DNA from: an uncultured Collinsella sp.
GTDB taxonomy: Bacteria > Actinomycetota > Coriobacteriia > Coriobacteriales > Coriobacteriaceae
DNA length: 64,000 nucleotides
Assembly: GCA_900540895.1 (NCBI GenBank)
Contig: UQHV01000009.1
Coordinates: 18,688-82,687 of the forward strand
Direction of reading: 5' to 3'
The translations under genes and the position numbers were made by a program. Under the pieces are notes generated by a model that made no database searches, was not told where the DNA came from, and worked only from the letters and a program-made list of their open reading frames with translations. Of the stretch, positions 15,335 to 23,813 are shown piece after piece (positions within the stretch are counted from its first letter, which is position 1; every line of letters begins with the position of its first letter).

Positions 15335-18100
15335 ATGGACCAAGATCGCCAAAACAGCCAGCGCCGCGACGCGCAGAACGCGGAGTGCGAGCAGGATTTT
15401 ACGACCTACCGCACTGCTCAAAGCTCAAACGATATGGTGCCGACGGTATTTCGCCGTGGCATCTACCGCACAATCCGCGGCAGTCTTAAGCGCTTCTTGT
15501 CCATCGTGGTCATCACCGCGCTCGGCGTGAGTGTGATGTGCGGCCTTAAGGCGGGCTGCGAGGATTTGTGCGATTCGGTCGACGCCTATTTTGACCAGCA
15601 GAATGTCTATGACATTAACGTGCAGTCGACCTGTGGCCTTACGCGCGACGATCTCACGGCTATCCAAGAGATCGACGGCGTCGAGACGGCCGAGGGTATC
15701 TACACCGAGACCGCCTACACCGCCGTGGGCACAACGCGCGAGCGCGTGGTCGTGCAAAGTCTCTCCAAGGAGAACATCGATCAGCCAGTGCTCGTGAACG
15801 GCGATTTGCCCGAGAGCGCCGATGAGGTGGCGGTAACTTCGAAGTTCCTGAAGGCTTCGGGCAAAAAGCTCGGCGATACCGTGAGTTTTGCCGCCAATGA
15901 CGCGAGCTCGTCGAACCAAAGCGCCAAGGATCAGTTTGCCGCGGGCGATTACACCATTACGGCCGAGGTCCTCGACCCCACTGATGTGAGCTCCGACTCG
16001 ACAGTCAACGCCTTCCGTGCCGCTTCGGCTGCGGACTATAAGTTCTATGTGAGCGAGGATGCCGCGACATCATCGTCCTACTCCGCGGTCCACGTGATCG
16101 TCGAGGGAGCCAAGAGCCTCAACTCCTACTCGGATGCCTACACGGCAAAGATCAATGAGGTCAAGGGCAATATCGAGAAGATCCGCGAGGAGCGTGAAAA
16201 GGCGCGCGTCCAGGAGCTGACGGTTGACACGCCGGCAAGCTTGGATGCGGCTGAGCGCCAGGCCGCCATGCTCTTTGGGATTGAGCAGGATAGCATCAAC
16301 CGCATGGCCGAGGGCAGCGAGGAGCGCGTCCAAGCTCAGGCCGAGTTGGACCAGCGCCGCGCCGCCGCCGATCAGCAATTCGCCGATGCCCGCGCCGAGC
16401 TTTCCAATCTGGGTGAATGCACTTGGTACATTCAGGACCGCGGTAACATCGCAAGCTACTCGAGCGTGGAAAGCGATAGCTCGTCAATTGAGGCCATCGC
16501 CACGGTGTTCCCGTTTATCTTCTTTATCGTCGCCGTGCTCATCAGCCTCACCACCGCCACGCGCATGGTCGAGGAGGAGCGCACGCTTATTGGCCTGTAC
16601 AAGGCGCTTGGCTATTCACGCGAGCGCATCCTGTCCAAATACGTGGACTATGCGCTGTGGGCATGTCTGATCGGCGGCGTGCTCGGCAACATCATCGGCT
16701 TTGTGGGCCTGCCACTGTTCTTGTTTACGGTGTTCGACGACATGTACTCGCTGCCCCAGATGCTGCTTTCGTACGATATCGTGTCTTCACTCGTGTCGGT
16801 GGCGCTGTTTGCCGTGGGCGTGGTGGGCGCTACGATTATCGCCTGCCGCCACGAGATGGCCGAGACCCCAGCCTCGCTCATGCGTCCCAAGGCCCCGCGC
16901 GCCGGCTCGCGCATTCTGCTCGAGCATATCGGCTTTATCTGGCGCCGCATGGGCTTCTTAAACAAGGTCGCTGCACGCAACCTATTCCGCTACAAAAAGC
17001 GCGCCTTTATGACCATCTTCGGTATCGCGGGCTGTACGGCGCTCGTGATCTGCGGCATGGGCATCCGTGACACGTCGGTGGCGCTTTCGCCCAAACAGTA
17101 CGGGCATATCACGCGCTACGACCTGCTGGCGGTCGCCAATCCCGACGACTTTACTCAGACGTGCGCGGCATTGGATGAGCGCAGCGCGGCCAATGATTCC
17201 AACGTGACCGCGACCTCGACCCTGCCGATTATGACCGACAACGTCACCTTTACGTTTGGCGGCAAGAGCGAGACCGTGCAGCTGATCGTGGTGCCCGATG
17301 ACCGCACGGGTGACTTGGGCAATTACGTTCGCCTTGAGGATGAGTCCAAAGAGCCGCTGTCTTTGCGTGACGGAGATGTGTATCTGAGCAAGAGTTCACA
17401 GCTGGTGCTGGGGATTCAGCCGGGCGATACAGCACACGTCCAGGATTCGTCGCTCAACGTTGCCAAGGTCAAAGTCAGCGACATTTCGCTCAACTATCTG
17501 GGCAACACGCTTTATATGACTCAGGGCACCTATGAGCGCGCGTTCGGTCGAAGCGCACGCCTTAACGGCGTCTTTGTGCTGCTTAAGGGTTCGTCGGCCG
17601 ACCAGATTGCGTTTAGCAAGAATCTTAAGAGTGACGGCTGGCTCACGATTTCGAGTACGGCCGAGCATTGGGAAAACTATGAGGCGAACTTTACGATTAT
17701 CAATTCGGTCGTGGTGCTCGTGACCTTTATGGCAGCGTGTCTGTCGTTTGTGGTGGTGTTTACGCTGTCCAACACCAACATCTCCGAGCGCGAACGCGAG
17801 CTGGCGACCATCAAGGTGCTGGGCTTCCGCCGTGGTGAGGTGCACCATTACGTCAACAAGGAGACGTTGATTCTCACGGCGATTGGCGCCGCTCTGGGCG
17901 TGCCGCTAGGCGGCTTGCTGGCCGAGAGCTTTACCTACATTTTGCAGATGCCGTCGCTGTACTTTGACGTCGAGGTCGAGCCGCTAAGCTACGTGCTCGC
18001 CGTGGTGCTTTCCTTTGGCTTTACGTTTATCGTCAATCTCGCCACCAATCGTACCCTCAACAAGATCGACATGGTCGGCGCCCTCAAGAGTGCCGAGTAA
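15335..18100 (+). CDS. FtsX-type ABC transporter permease, large
   Basis: A 921-residue membrane protein. There is one N-terminal helix (SIVVITALGVSVMCGLKAG, near residue 55), an external domain of ~340 residues with a charged, probably coiled-coil stretch near 255-365, and a first FtsX helix bundle near 390-500. A second external domain follows, then a second FtsX bundle near 785-915. The duplicated FtsX layout matches exporters of antimicrobial peptides and lipids. The ATG at 15335 follows the ATPase stop by five bases; an in-frame GTG at 15323 would overlap it. The substrate is not readable from sequence; context with a sensor kinase suggests envelope stress or peptide defence. Confidence 0.9.
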   Translation: MDQDRQNSQRRDAQNAECEQDFTTYRTAQSSNDMVPTVFRRGIYRTIRGSLKRFLSIVVITALGVSVMCGLKAGCEDLCDSVDAYFDQQNVYDINVQSTCGLTRDDLTAIQEIDGVETAEGIYTETAYTAVGTTRERVVVQSLSKENIDQPVLVNGDLPESADEVAVTSKFLKASGKKLGDTVSFAANDASSSNQSAKDQFAAGDYTITAEVLDPTDVSSDSTVNAFRAASAADYKFYVSEDAATSSSYSAVHVIVEGAKSLNSYSDAYTAKINEVKGNIEKIREEREKARVQELTVDTPASLDAAERQAAMLFGIEQDSINRMAEGSEERVQAQAELDQRRAAADQQFADARAELSNLGECTWYIQDRGNIASYSSVESDSSSIEAIATVFPFIFFIVAVLISLTTATRMVEEERTLIGLYKALGYSRERILSKYVDYALWACLIGGVLGNIIGFVGLPLFLFTVFDDMYSLPQMLLSYDIVSSLVSVALFAVGVVGATIIACRHEMAETPASLMRPKAPRAGSRILLEHIGFIWRRMGFLNKVAARNLFRYKKRAFMTIFGIAGCTALVICGMGIRDTSVALSPKQYGHITRYDLLAVANPDDFTQTCAALDERSAANDSNVTATSTLPIMTDNVTFTFGGKSETVQLIVVPDDRTGDLGNYVRLEDESKEPLSLRDGDVYLSKSSQLVLGIQPGDTAHVQDSSLNVAKVKVSDISLNYLGNTLYMTQGTYERAFGRSARLNGVFVLLKGSSADQIAFSKNLKSDGWLTISSTAEHWENYEANFTIINSVVVLVTFMAACLSFVVVFTLSNTNISERERELATIKVLGFRRGEVHHYVNKETLILTAIGAALGVPLGGLLAESFTYILQMPSLYFDVEVEPLSYVLAVVLSFGFTFIVNLATNRTLNKIDMVGALKSAE

Positions 18101-18161
18101 CCTGTCCTGGGATCCAAGTTCTAGCGAACTGCCGACACGCCCGCAGCAGCGTTTTTGCATA

Positions 18162-18198
18162 AACCGCTCCGCCAAATGCATACTTTGACGGGGCGGTT
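18162..18198 (+). terminator. Terminator after the ABC permease
   Basis: AACCGCTCC (18162-18170) pairs with GGGGCGGTT (18190-18198), followed by GCTTTTTG. It closes the two-component/ABC operon. Confidence 0.7.
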
Positions 18199-18225
18199 GC
18201 TTTTTGCCCACGGGTACCCCCGGGG

Positions 18226-18437
18226 GCGGCGTGCAAATTCCGGAGTATTCAGCATCTCGGAGCCCGCGGGCGCGGGAATGGGAGTGCAAAACCGCGCCGA
18301 AAGCCTTGATTCTGAGCCCCCGGTGCCTCGAGGACCGATCATTTTTTACAGGATGCGGCCCATAGTGCCTGCCTTTCGCCCAAAATCCAGTATGCAGGTG
18401 CCTTCGGCTGCTGAATACTCCCAAAAATGCACGCCGC
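18226..18437. repeat. Long inverted repeat with 154-base interior
   Basis: The 29-base arms 18226-18254 and 18409-18437 pair at 25 of 29 positions; the outer 10 (GCGGCGTGCA) and inner 13 (GGAGTATTCAGCA) bases are perfect. The interior contains no plausible gene. It makes up the middle of the 541-base gap 18101-18641 between convergent genes, together with a terminator before it and a two-storey element after it. Confidence 0.65.
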
Positions 18438-18497
18438 ATCCCACCCTAGGCACCCGCAGCAAGAAGACGAATAGCCTCAGCCTCCTCAGTTGCCGCA

Positions 18498-18618
18498 GGA
18501 GACCCCAGGGCTTACCTCCCAAATCTTTCCGCAGGACGGAAGGACCCCGCCGCGCGAAGCGCACGGCGGGGTCCTGACATGTCCGAGGACGATTTGGGAG
18601 GTAAGCCCTGGGGCCTCC
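18498..18618 (-). repeat. Two-storey 3' hairpin element, copy B (after pfkA)
   Basis: The outer arms 18498-18525 and 18591-18618 pair at 27 of 28 positions. The inner helix has AGGACCCCGCCG against CGGCGGGGTCCT, with a CGC-GAA-GCG top. The 12-base internal segments 18526-18537 and 18579-18590 are identical to copy A, while the outer arms differ from A at several positions changed on both sides. The element begins 23 bases after the pfkA stop, in the same orientation relative to its gene as copies A and C. Confidence 0.85.
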
Positions 18619-18641
18619 GATGAGAGCGGTTCCAGCCGAGG

Positions 18642-19721
18642 CTATTCGTCGCCGAAGCTGATGCCCAACGCCTTGGCCTCGCGCACCAGATCGCTCTGGG
18701 GGTCGACATACTTGAGCTTGCCGGCAACATCCTCGAGCGGCATGTGACACATCTTGCCGTCACGCAGGGCAATCATGTAGCCAAACTCGCCGCGCAGGCA
18801 GCCAAGCGCGGCCTCGACGCCGCACTGGGTCGCAAAGATGCGGTCCTGAGCGTCGGGCTGGCCGCCGCGCTGCGTGTGACCGGGGATAGCGACACGGGTC
18901 TCGCGACCGGTCTTGGCCTCGATCTCCTTGGCGATGTCGTAGACGATCGACGGGCTCGTGCGCTCGGCGAGCTTCTTCTTGTACTCCTTCTTGGACAGCG
19001 CCGCGTCCTCCTTAGAGATGGCGCCCTCGGCGACGGCCACGATGGTAAAGCGGCTGCCGGTCTCCATGCGATGCTCGATGGTCTTGATGACCTGGTCCAT
19101 GTCGTAGGGGATCTCGGGAATCAGGATGACGTCCGCACCGCCCGCGACACCGGCGTACAGCGGGATCCAGCCAACCTTGTGGCCCATGATCTCGATAACG
19201 AACACGCGGCCGTGACTCGAGGCGGTGGTGTGGATGTCGTCGATGCACTTGGTGGCGACGTCGATGGCGCTCGTAAAGCCAAACGTCATCTCGGTGCCCC
19301 AGGTGTCGTTATCGATGGTCTTGGGCAGGGCGATAACGTTGAGGCCCTCTTCGCGCAGGCGGTTGGCGGTCTTGGTGGAGCCGTTGCCACCCAGCATAAA
19401 CAGGCAGTCGAGCTGCAGCTTATGATAGGTGTGGACCATCGCGGGCACCTTCTCGACGCCGTCGGCCTCGGGAATGTTCAGGCGCTTGAACGGCGTGCGG
19501 CTCGTGCCCAAAATGGTGCCGCCGCGGGTGAGGATGCCGCTAAAATCGGCGGGCGTCATGACGCGGAATCTGCTGTAGATAAGGCCCTGGTAGCCGTCCT
19601 CAAAACCGTAGATCTCGATAGGCTCTTCGCTATTGGTCATGAGCGTTTTGACGATGCCGCGCATGGTGGCGTTGAGCGCCTGGCAGTCGCCGCCACTGGT
19701 AAGAAGACCGATTCTAAGCAT
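18642..19721 (-). CDS. pfkA: 6-phosphofructokinase
   Basis: Phosphorylates fructose 6-phosphate in glycolysis. It has 359 residues. The N-terminal LTSGGDCQALNATMRG is the donor-binding loop, PKTIDNDTWGTEMTFG near residue 130 is the catalytic region, and GHTQRGGQPDAQDR near 290 binds substrate. The glycine that marks ATP use is kept in GGNGS, but the preceding metal-binding aspartate is Asn, and the residue before TIDND is Lys, as in pyrophosphate-dependent enzymes. The phosphoryl donor is therefore open. The start ATG at 19721 has GGAAGGA upstream. Confidence 0.9.
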   Translation of the reverse strand: MLRIGLLTSGGDCQALNATMRGIVKTLMTNSEEPIEIYGFEDGYQGLIYSRFRVMTPADFSGILTRGGTILGTSRTPFKRLNIPEADGVEKVPAMVHTYHKLQLDCLFMLGGNGSTKTANRLREEGLNVIALPKTIDNDTWGTEMTFGFTSAIDVATKCIDDIHTTASSHGRVFVIEIMGHKVGWIPLYAGVAGGADVILIPEIPYDMDQVIKTIEHRMETGSRFTIVAVAEGAISKEDAALSKKEYKKKLAERTSPSIVYDIAKEIEAKTGRETRVAIPGHTQRGGQPDAQDRIFATQCGVEAALGCLRGEFGYMIALRDGKMCHMPLEDVAGKLKYVDPQSDLVREAKALGISFGDE

Positions 19722-19759
19722 GATGAGTCCTTCCGGGCAAGTTATAACATGCGCATAAG

Positions 19760-19792
19760 TTTACCCCCGCACACTGTTGATACGGGGGTAAA
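19760..19792 (-). terminator. Hairpin between the Ntn hydrolase gene and pfkA
   Basis: TTTACCCCCG (19760-19769) and CGGGGGTAAA (19783-19792) form a 10-base stem. It lies 70 bases after the stop of the upstream minus-strand gene and before pfkA, so it probably ends that transcript; the tail on the minus strand is short. Confidence 0.5.
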
Positions 19793-19861
19793 ACGTGTTA
19801 GCTCAAGCGTATGGAAATGTAAGCAACGTCAGGCGAGCGTAAGGACGACGGTGCCAGCTCC

Positions 19862-20947
19862 TTACAGCGCGAAGGCGTCGACGTCGCCCCAGTGGCGGCG
19901 CAGCGTGATGGCGGCAGCGGGCTCGGTATTGTCAAAGACGACCGACCATTGCGTATTGCTGGTGATGTCTTCCGGATTGGGCTCTTGCGCTGCAGCGCGT
20001 AGGGCCTTCCAAGCGACTGCCTCGTCTTGGGCGCCGGCATGGGCGTCAAGGACATCGGCGATGGCGACGGCGCGTTCCTTGCCATGGCCAAGCTCGCCAT
20101 TCTTTTGGTTGGGCAGCACTTCGTCGCCATAGCAGGCGTAGAAGTTCGTAACCTGGCGTACAGGGGTCGCTTTGAAAGCGCGGTCCGGATCGCGCGGATC
20201 CCACTCTACTACGCGCGCGTCACCGGAGGCGTCGTTGATAAAGAAGTGGTAATCGCGTCCTGCCATGGCGTGCATGTCGTAGGCAGAAAGCAGGTCTACG
20301 GCCTCCTGTGTGGTAGCCGCGCGGTCGAGCACAAGGCGGATGGTGAGCGAAGTGTTGATGACGGGGCGTTGCGTGTCCTGGTCACAGGGCTTGGAATCCA
20401 GAGTGAGTACGGCAATGGACACGCCGCATTCGTTAACACCGTCGAGCTGGGCAAACGGGCCCATGAGCGCGGCGGCGCGTCCGGCGACGGAGTCAAGCGG
20501 AGTATTATCGCCCAGGTTGTTAAGGGCCGCAAAGCCGATGGAGGCATAGCCGTCGCGCGGGTGATTGCGCACCAGCAGCGCCGAGGTGTCGTCCTTAAAG
20601 TCGTAATTGCGACCGGTGCGCACGCGGCCTTCGGCATCTACGGCGACAAAAGCGCTGCAGGCAAACTGGGGCGCCTGGACATGTGCCGGCACGCCGGGCA
20701 GCACCTGCGCCACCACGGCATCGATGTAGGCCTGGTCGTCGTGCACGCCGGCGGCGATGATGCGGTCGAGGTCGTAGTCGTAAGCGATGTCGATTGCGTA
20801 CAGGTCATAGCCATCCGCGTAGCCGGTCAAGCGTTTGAGCGACGCGGCGGACTTGATTTGCTTGCGGTAAACGATGCCGGCGGCAGCGGCAAGGCCGACG
20901 GCGACTCCCGCGACACCGCAGGCGATGGCAATGTTACGTGGCTTCAT
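19862..20947 (-). CDS. Membrane-anchored Ntn hydrolase (linear amide C-N hydrolase-like)
   Basis: A 361-residue protein with an N-terminal membrane helix (residues ~5-26) and an Ntn-hydrolase domain. The probable nucleophile is Cys97 in QFACSAFVAVD, followed by GRNYDFKDD near residue 115, the Arg/Asp pair seen in choloylglycine hydrolase, acid ceramidase and C45 acyltransferase relatives. NTQWSVVFDN near the end also fits. By fold knowledge it cleaves an amide bond after self-processing at Cys97. It is not a typical bile salt hydrolase, which starts with the catalytic Cys at position 2 and is cytosolic. The physiological substrate is unknown; it may act at the outer membrane face. It diverges from the M18 peptidase gene. 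Confidence 0.75.
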   Translation of the reverse strand: MKPRNIAIACGVAGVAVGLAAAAGIVYRKQIKSAASLKRLTGYADGYDLYAIDIAYDYDLDRIIAAGVHDDQAYIDAVVAQVLPGVPAHVQAPQFACSAFVAVDAEGRVRTGRNYDFKDDTSALLVRNHPRDGYASIGFAALNNLGDNTPLDSVAGRAAALMGPFAQLDGVNECGVSIAVLTLDSKPCDQDTQRPVINTSLTIRLVLDRAATTQEAVDLLSAYDMHAMAGRDYHFFINDASGDARVVEWDPRDPDRAFKATPVRQVTNFYACYGDEVLPNQKNGELGHGKERAVAIADVLDAHAGAQDEAVAWKALRAAAQEPNPEDITSNTQWSVVFDNTEPAAAITLRRHWGDVDAFAL

Positions 20948-21108
20948 GACGGCTCCTCTCGTCCTGTTAGCGCAATTGTCGCAAAAGGAGCGCGGGCATG
21001 ATGGCTCAACTTGGTGAGCGGCGCGGAATTAAGCACGGAATGAAGAGTGCGGCGCTGGCGTGGCGGGGTATGCTGGAGGGGACCATCAACCCAGCGAAAG
21101 GGGAGAGC

Positions 21109-22494
21109 ATGACGGATCAGGAAACGCCCGAGCGCGTGCACGTGACGGCTGACGATATCGAGGCCGCCAACGACCTTGTCGACTTTATCGAGGCATGCCC
21201 CAGCATGTTCCATACGGCGGCGACCATTATGGCCGAGCTCGACGAGGCGGGCTTTACCTACCTGCCCGAGAATGCGGCGTGGGACATCGAGCCGGGCGGG
21301 CGTTATTACACGCAGCGCAACACCTCGAGCGTTATCGCCTTTAAGGTGGGCGAGGACCTGGCCGCGACGTGGGGCGAGGACGGCGTTGCCGGTGACTATC
21401 ATTTTCAGCTCACGGCGTCGCACAGCGATTCGCCGACGTTTAAGGTCAAGGCCGTGCCCGAGCTTGACGGCGCGGGCGAAACGCTGCGCCTGAACACCGA
21501 GGCCTACGGCGGCATGATCGACTACACCTGGTTCGATCGCCCGCTGGCGCTCGCGGGCCGCGTGCTGGTGCGCGAGGGCGACCGTATTGAGAGCCGTCTG
21601 CTTGCCACCGAGCGCGAGGTCGCTATTATCCCGAGCCTTGCCATCCACATGAACCGCGGCGTTAACGAGGGCTTTGCGCCCAACCGCGCCGTCGACCTTT
21701 GCCCGCTCATCAGCGCCGGCGAGCTTAAGCAGGGCGACTTTGATGCTCTGATCGCCGACGAGCTGGACGTTGAGCCCGAGCAAATCTTGGGTCGCGACCT
21801 GTTCCTGGTCAATCGTCAGGATGCGCGCATTTGGGGCTGGGCCGACGAGTTTATCTCGACGCCCAAGCTTGATGACCTGGCCTGCGCCTACACCTCGCTG
21901 CAGGCATTTTTGGGTGCCGAGAACGCGCGCGACGTCTCGGTCTTCTGCTGCTTCGATAACGAGGAGGTTGGTTCCGAGACCAAGCAGGGCGCCATGTCGA
22001 CGTTCTTGGCCGACGCGCTGCGCCGCATCAACGGATCGCTGGGCTTTGACGACGAGTCGTATCATCGCGCCCTTGCCGCATCGATGCTCGTGAGCTGCGA
22101 CAACGCGCATGCCGTGCACCCCAACCACGCCGAGAAGTGCGATGCGCGCAACCAGGTTGTGCTCAACGGCGGCATCGTCATCAAGGAAGCCGCCAACCAG
22201 CACTACTGCACCGATGCCTTTAGCCGCGCGGTGTTCCAGGCTATCTGCGATGACGCCGATGTGCCCACGCAGGCCTTCGCCAACAAGAGCGATATGGCCG
22301 GCGGCTCCACGCTCGGTAACCTGTCCAATATGCAGGCGAGCATGCATGCCGTGGACGTGGGCCTGCCGCAGCTGGCCATGCACTCAAGCTACGAGACCGG
22401 CGGCGTGCGCGACGTGATGTACGCCATCCGCGCCCTCACGGCCTTCTACGAGCGCAACCTAACCATCAACGGCGCCGAAAGTGTGGAACTCTAA
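21109..22494 (+). CDS. M18 family aminopeptidase
   Basis: Zinc aminopeptidase of 461 residues, the family's usual size. Metal and catalytic motifs appear in order: ASHSDSPTFKVK near residue 103, CFDNEEVGSETK near 282, SCDNAHAVHPNH near 332 and MHSSYETGG near 425. By family knowledge, it is a cytosolic dodecamer trimming N-terminal acidic or neutral residues from peptides. The start is the ATG at 21109 with GGGGAG upstream; the frame is open for 37 more codons without a ribosome binding site. A strong terminator and a GGGACAGG repeat follow. Confidence 0.92.
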   Translation: MTDQETPERVHVTADDIEAANDLVDFIEACPSMFHTAATIMAELDEAGFTYLPENAAWDIEPGGRYYTQRNTSSVIAFKVGEDLAATWGEDGVAGDYHFQLTASHSDSPTFKVKAVPELDGAGETLRLNTEAYGGMIDYTWFDRPLALAGRVLVREGDRIESRLLATEREVAIIPSLAIHMNRGVNEGFAPNRAVDLCPLISAGELKQGDFDALIADELDVEPEQILGRDLFLVNRQDARIWGWADEFISTPKLDDLACAYTSLQAFLGAENARDVSVFCCFDNEEVGSETKQGAMSTFLADALRRINGSLGFDDESYHRALAASMLVSCDNAHAVHPNHAEKCDARNQVVLNGGIVIKEAANQHYCTDAFSRAVFQAICDDADVPTQAFANKSDMAGGSTLGNLSNMQASMHAVDVGLPQLAMHSSYETGGVRDVMYAIRALTAFYERNLTINGAESVEL

Positions 22495-22497
22495 AAT

Positions 22498-22528
22498 CTG
22501 CCAAAAAGGGACAGGTTTACTTTGGCAG
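22498..22528 (+). repeat. GGGACAGG repeat after the M18 peptidase gene
   Basis: CTGCCAAA (22498-22505) and TTTGGCAG (22521-22528) flank AAGGGACAGGTTTAC. It begins 4 bases after the stop codon. Confidence 0.75.
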
Positions 22529-22637
22529 GTTTTATTTGGGCAAATGCCGCAATGCCAACAGCTGGACAGAATTGTTATAACACCGCAGGTTGAGCAAACG
22601 TCAGCGAGCGATGTCCAGAGCGAACAAGTTGGCATGA

Positions 22638-22678
22638 AAAAGGCAAGGCATAGACCTTCTGGTCATGCCTCGCCTTTT
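22638..22678 (+). terminator. Rho-independent terminator, bidirectional
   Basis: AAAAGGC-AGGCAT-ACC (22638-22656) pairs with GGT-ATGCCT-GCCTTTT (22661-22678) around TTCT. It carries A- and T-tails on opposite sides and can serve both the M18 gene and the convergent dehydrogenase gene. Confidence 0.8.
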
Positions 22679-22748
22679 GAATGACAAATTGTCGCTCTGG
22701 GCGGCGCGCAGCGTCGACCGGTCCGCCGTTCGTTAGAACGGCGGAACC

Positions 22749-23684
22749 CTAATGTTCGATCCAGCAGCGCAGGGTCTCGCCGGCCTGCAGGTGACGCAGA
22801 TTCTCCGCGGCGATGTCGATGACGTTGTTGAGCGTGGCGGCCAGGTGGAACCAGCCAGAGACGTGCGGCGTGATGAGCATGTTAGGCGCATCCCACAGAG
22901 GGCTTGTCTCAGGCAGCGGCTCGGGGTCGGTGACGTCGACCGCGGCGCCGGCGAGATGTCCCGACTCCAGGGCGGCAACCAAGTCGTCGGCGACCACAAG
23001 GTCGCCGCGGCCGCCGTTGGCAAAGAAAGCGCCCGGCTTCATCGTGGCGAAGAACTCGGCGTTCGCCAGGCCGCGGGTCTCGGGCGTGCTCGGCATGAAG
23101 GATGCGACGACGTCTGCCTCGGCCAGGCGCTCGGGCAGAGCGTCCATGCCGTCCATGTCCTCAAACACAATGGGGTAGACGAGTGGATGGCGCTTGATGC
23201 CGCGGACGTGCGCGCCCATGTTGCGGCAGAGCGTGGCAAAGTGGCCGCCAATGTCGCCCGCGCCCAGCACCAGCACGTTGGCATTTTTGAGCGAGGTAAC
23301 CGGCCCCAAATCCTCCCAGCGATGCCCACGCTGCAGATCGTGATAGCCGGGCAGACGCTTCATCATGGAAAGGACCATGGCAAACATGTGCTCGCTTACG
23401 GCCTGGCCGTAGGCGCCCACCGAGCAAGACAGTTTGGCGTCGGCTGGCACGGTGCCGGCGGCAAGGTAGTCGTCATAGCCGGCGGTCTGCAATTGCAACA
23501 GCTGGAGATGCTCGCATGCCGTGAGCATGTCAGGGTCGATGTTGCCCAGGATCACGTCGGCATCGGCGACCTGTTCACGTGTGGCGGCGTCGGCGCTCGT
23601 GTAGATAAAGTCCTCGCCCGGAGCGCTCGACTCAAGAATTGCGCGATGGCGGTCGTTGACAGGCAACAAAACCAGGATGTTCAC
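22749..23684 (-). CDS. D-2-hydroxyacid dehydrogenase family protein
   Basis: NAD(P)-dependent reductase/dehydrogenase of D-2-hydroxy acids, 311 residues. The Rossmann motif VLGAGDIGGHFATLCRNMG is near residue 140. The family's catalytic Arg (NGGRGDLV near 225) and His (TPHVSGWFH near 276) are present. I chose the GTG at 23684 with GAGAGGA upstream; the longer frame would run through a GGGACAGG repeat. The substrate (glyoxylate, hydroxypyruvate, phenylpyruvate or other) cannot be told. It lies downstream of map on the same strand but behind a terminator, so it is probably expressed alone. Confidence 0.88.
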   Translation of the reverse strand: MNILVLLPVNDRHRAILESSAPGEDFIYTSADAATREQVADADVILGNIDPDMLTACEHLQLLQLQTAGYDDYLAAGTVPADAKLSCSVGAYGQAVSEHMFAMVLSMMKRLPGYHDLQRGHRWEDLGPVTSLKNANVLVLGAGDIGGHFATLCRNMGAHVRGIKRHPLVYPIVFEDMDGMDALPERLAEADVVASFMPSTPETRGLANAEFFATMKPGAFFANGGRGDLVVADDLVAALESGHLAGAAVDVTDPEPLPETSPLWDAPNMLITPHVSGWFHLAATLNNVIDIAAENLRHLQAGETLRCWIEH

Positions 23685-23703
23685 AAGCAGTCCTCTCCGC
23701 TCA

Positions 23704-23742
23704 ACCTGCCAAAAGGGGACAGTTTTATTTTGGCATGTTTTA
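23704..23742 (+). repeat. GGGACAGG repeat upstream of the dehydrogenase gene
   Basis: ACCTGCCAAAAGGGGACAG followed by TTTTATTTTGGCATG. GCCAAAA and TTTTGGC form the dyad. It lies 20 bases upstream of the GTG at 23684 and so may sit in that gene's 5' leader or promoter. Confidence 0.75.
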
Positions 23743-23764
23743 TCAGGCAAAACGTTCAAATAAA

Positions 23765-23805
23765 ACGCCGGATGCAAGACGAGCGTGCCCGTCGGCATCC
23801 GGCGT
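23765..23805 (-). terminator. Terminator after map
   Basis: ACGCCGGATGC (23765-23775) pairs perfectly with GCATCCGGCGT (23795-23805). On the minus strand the stem is followed by TTTTATTT. It starts 8 bases after the map stop. Confidence 0.85.
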
Positions 23806-23813
23806 CCGCACGG

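Noticed and set aside
19862..20947. Classical bile salt hydrolase
   Set aside because: The catalytic Cys is at 97 after a membrane helix, not at position 2, and the size exceeds the usual ~320 residues; only the fold family can be claimed.
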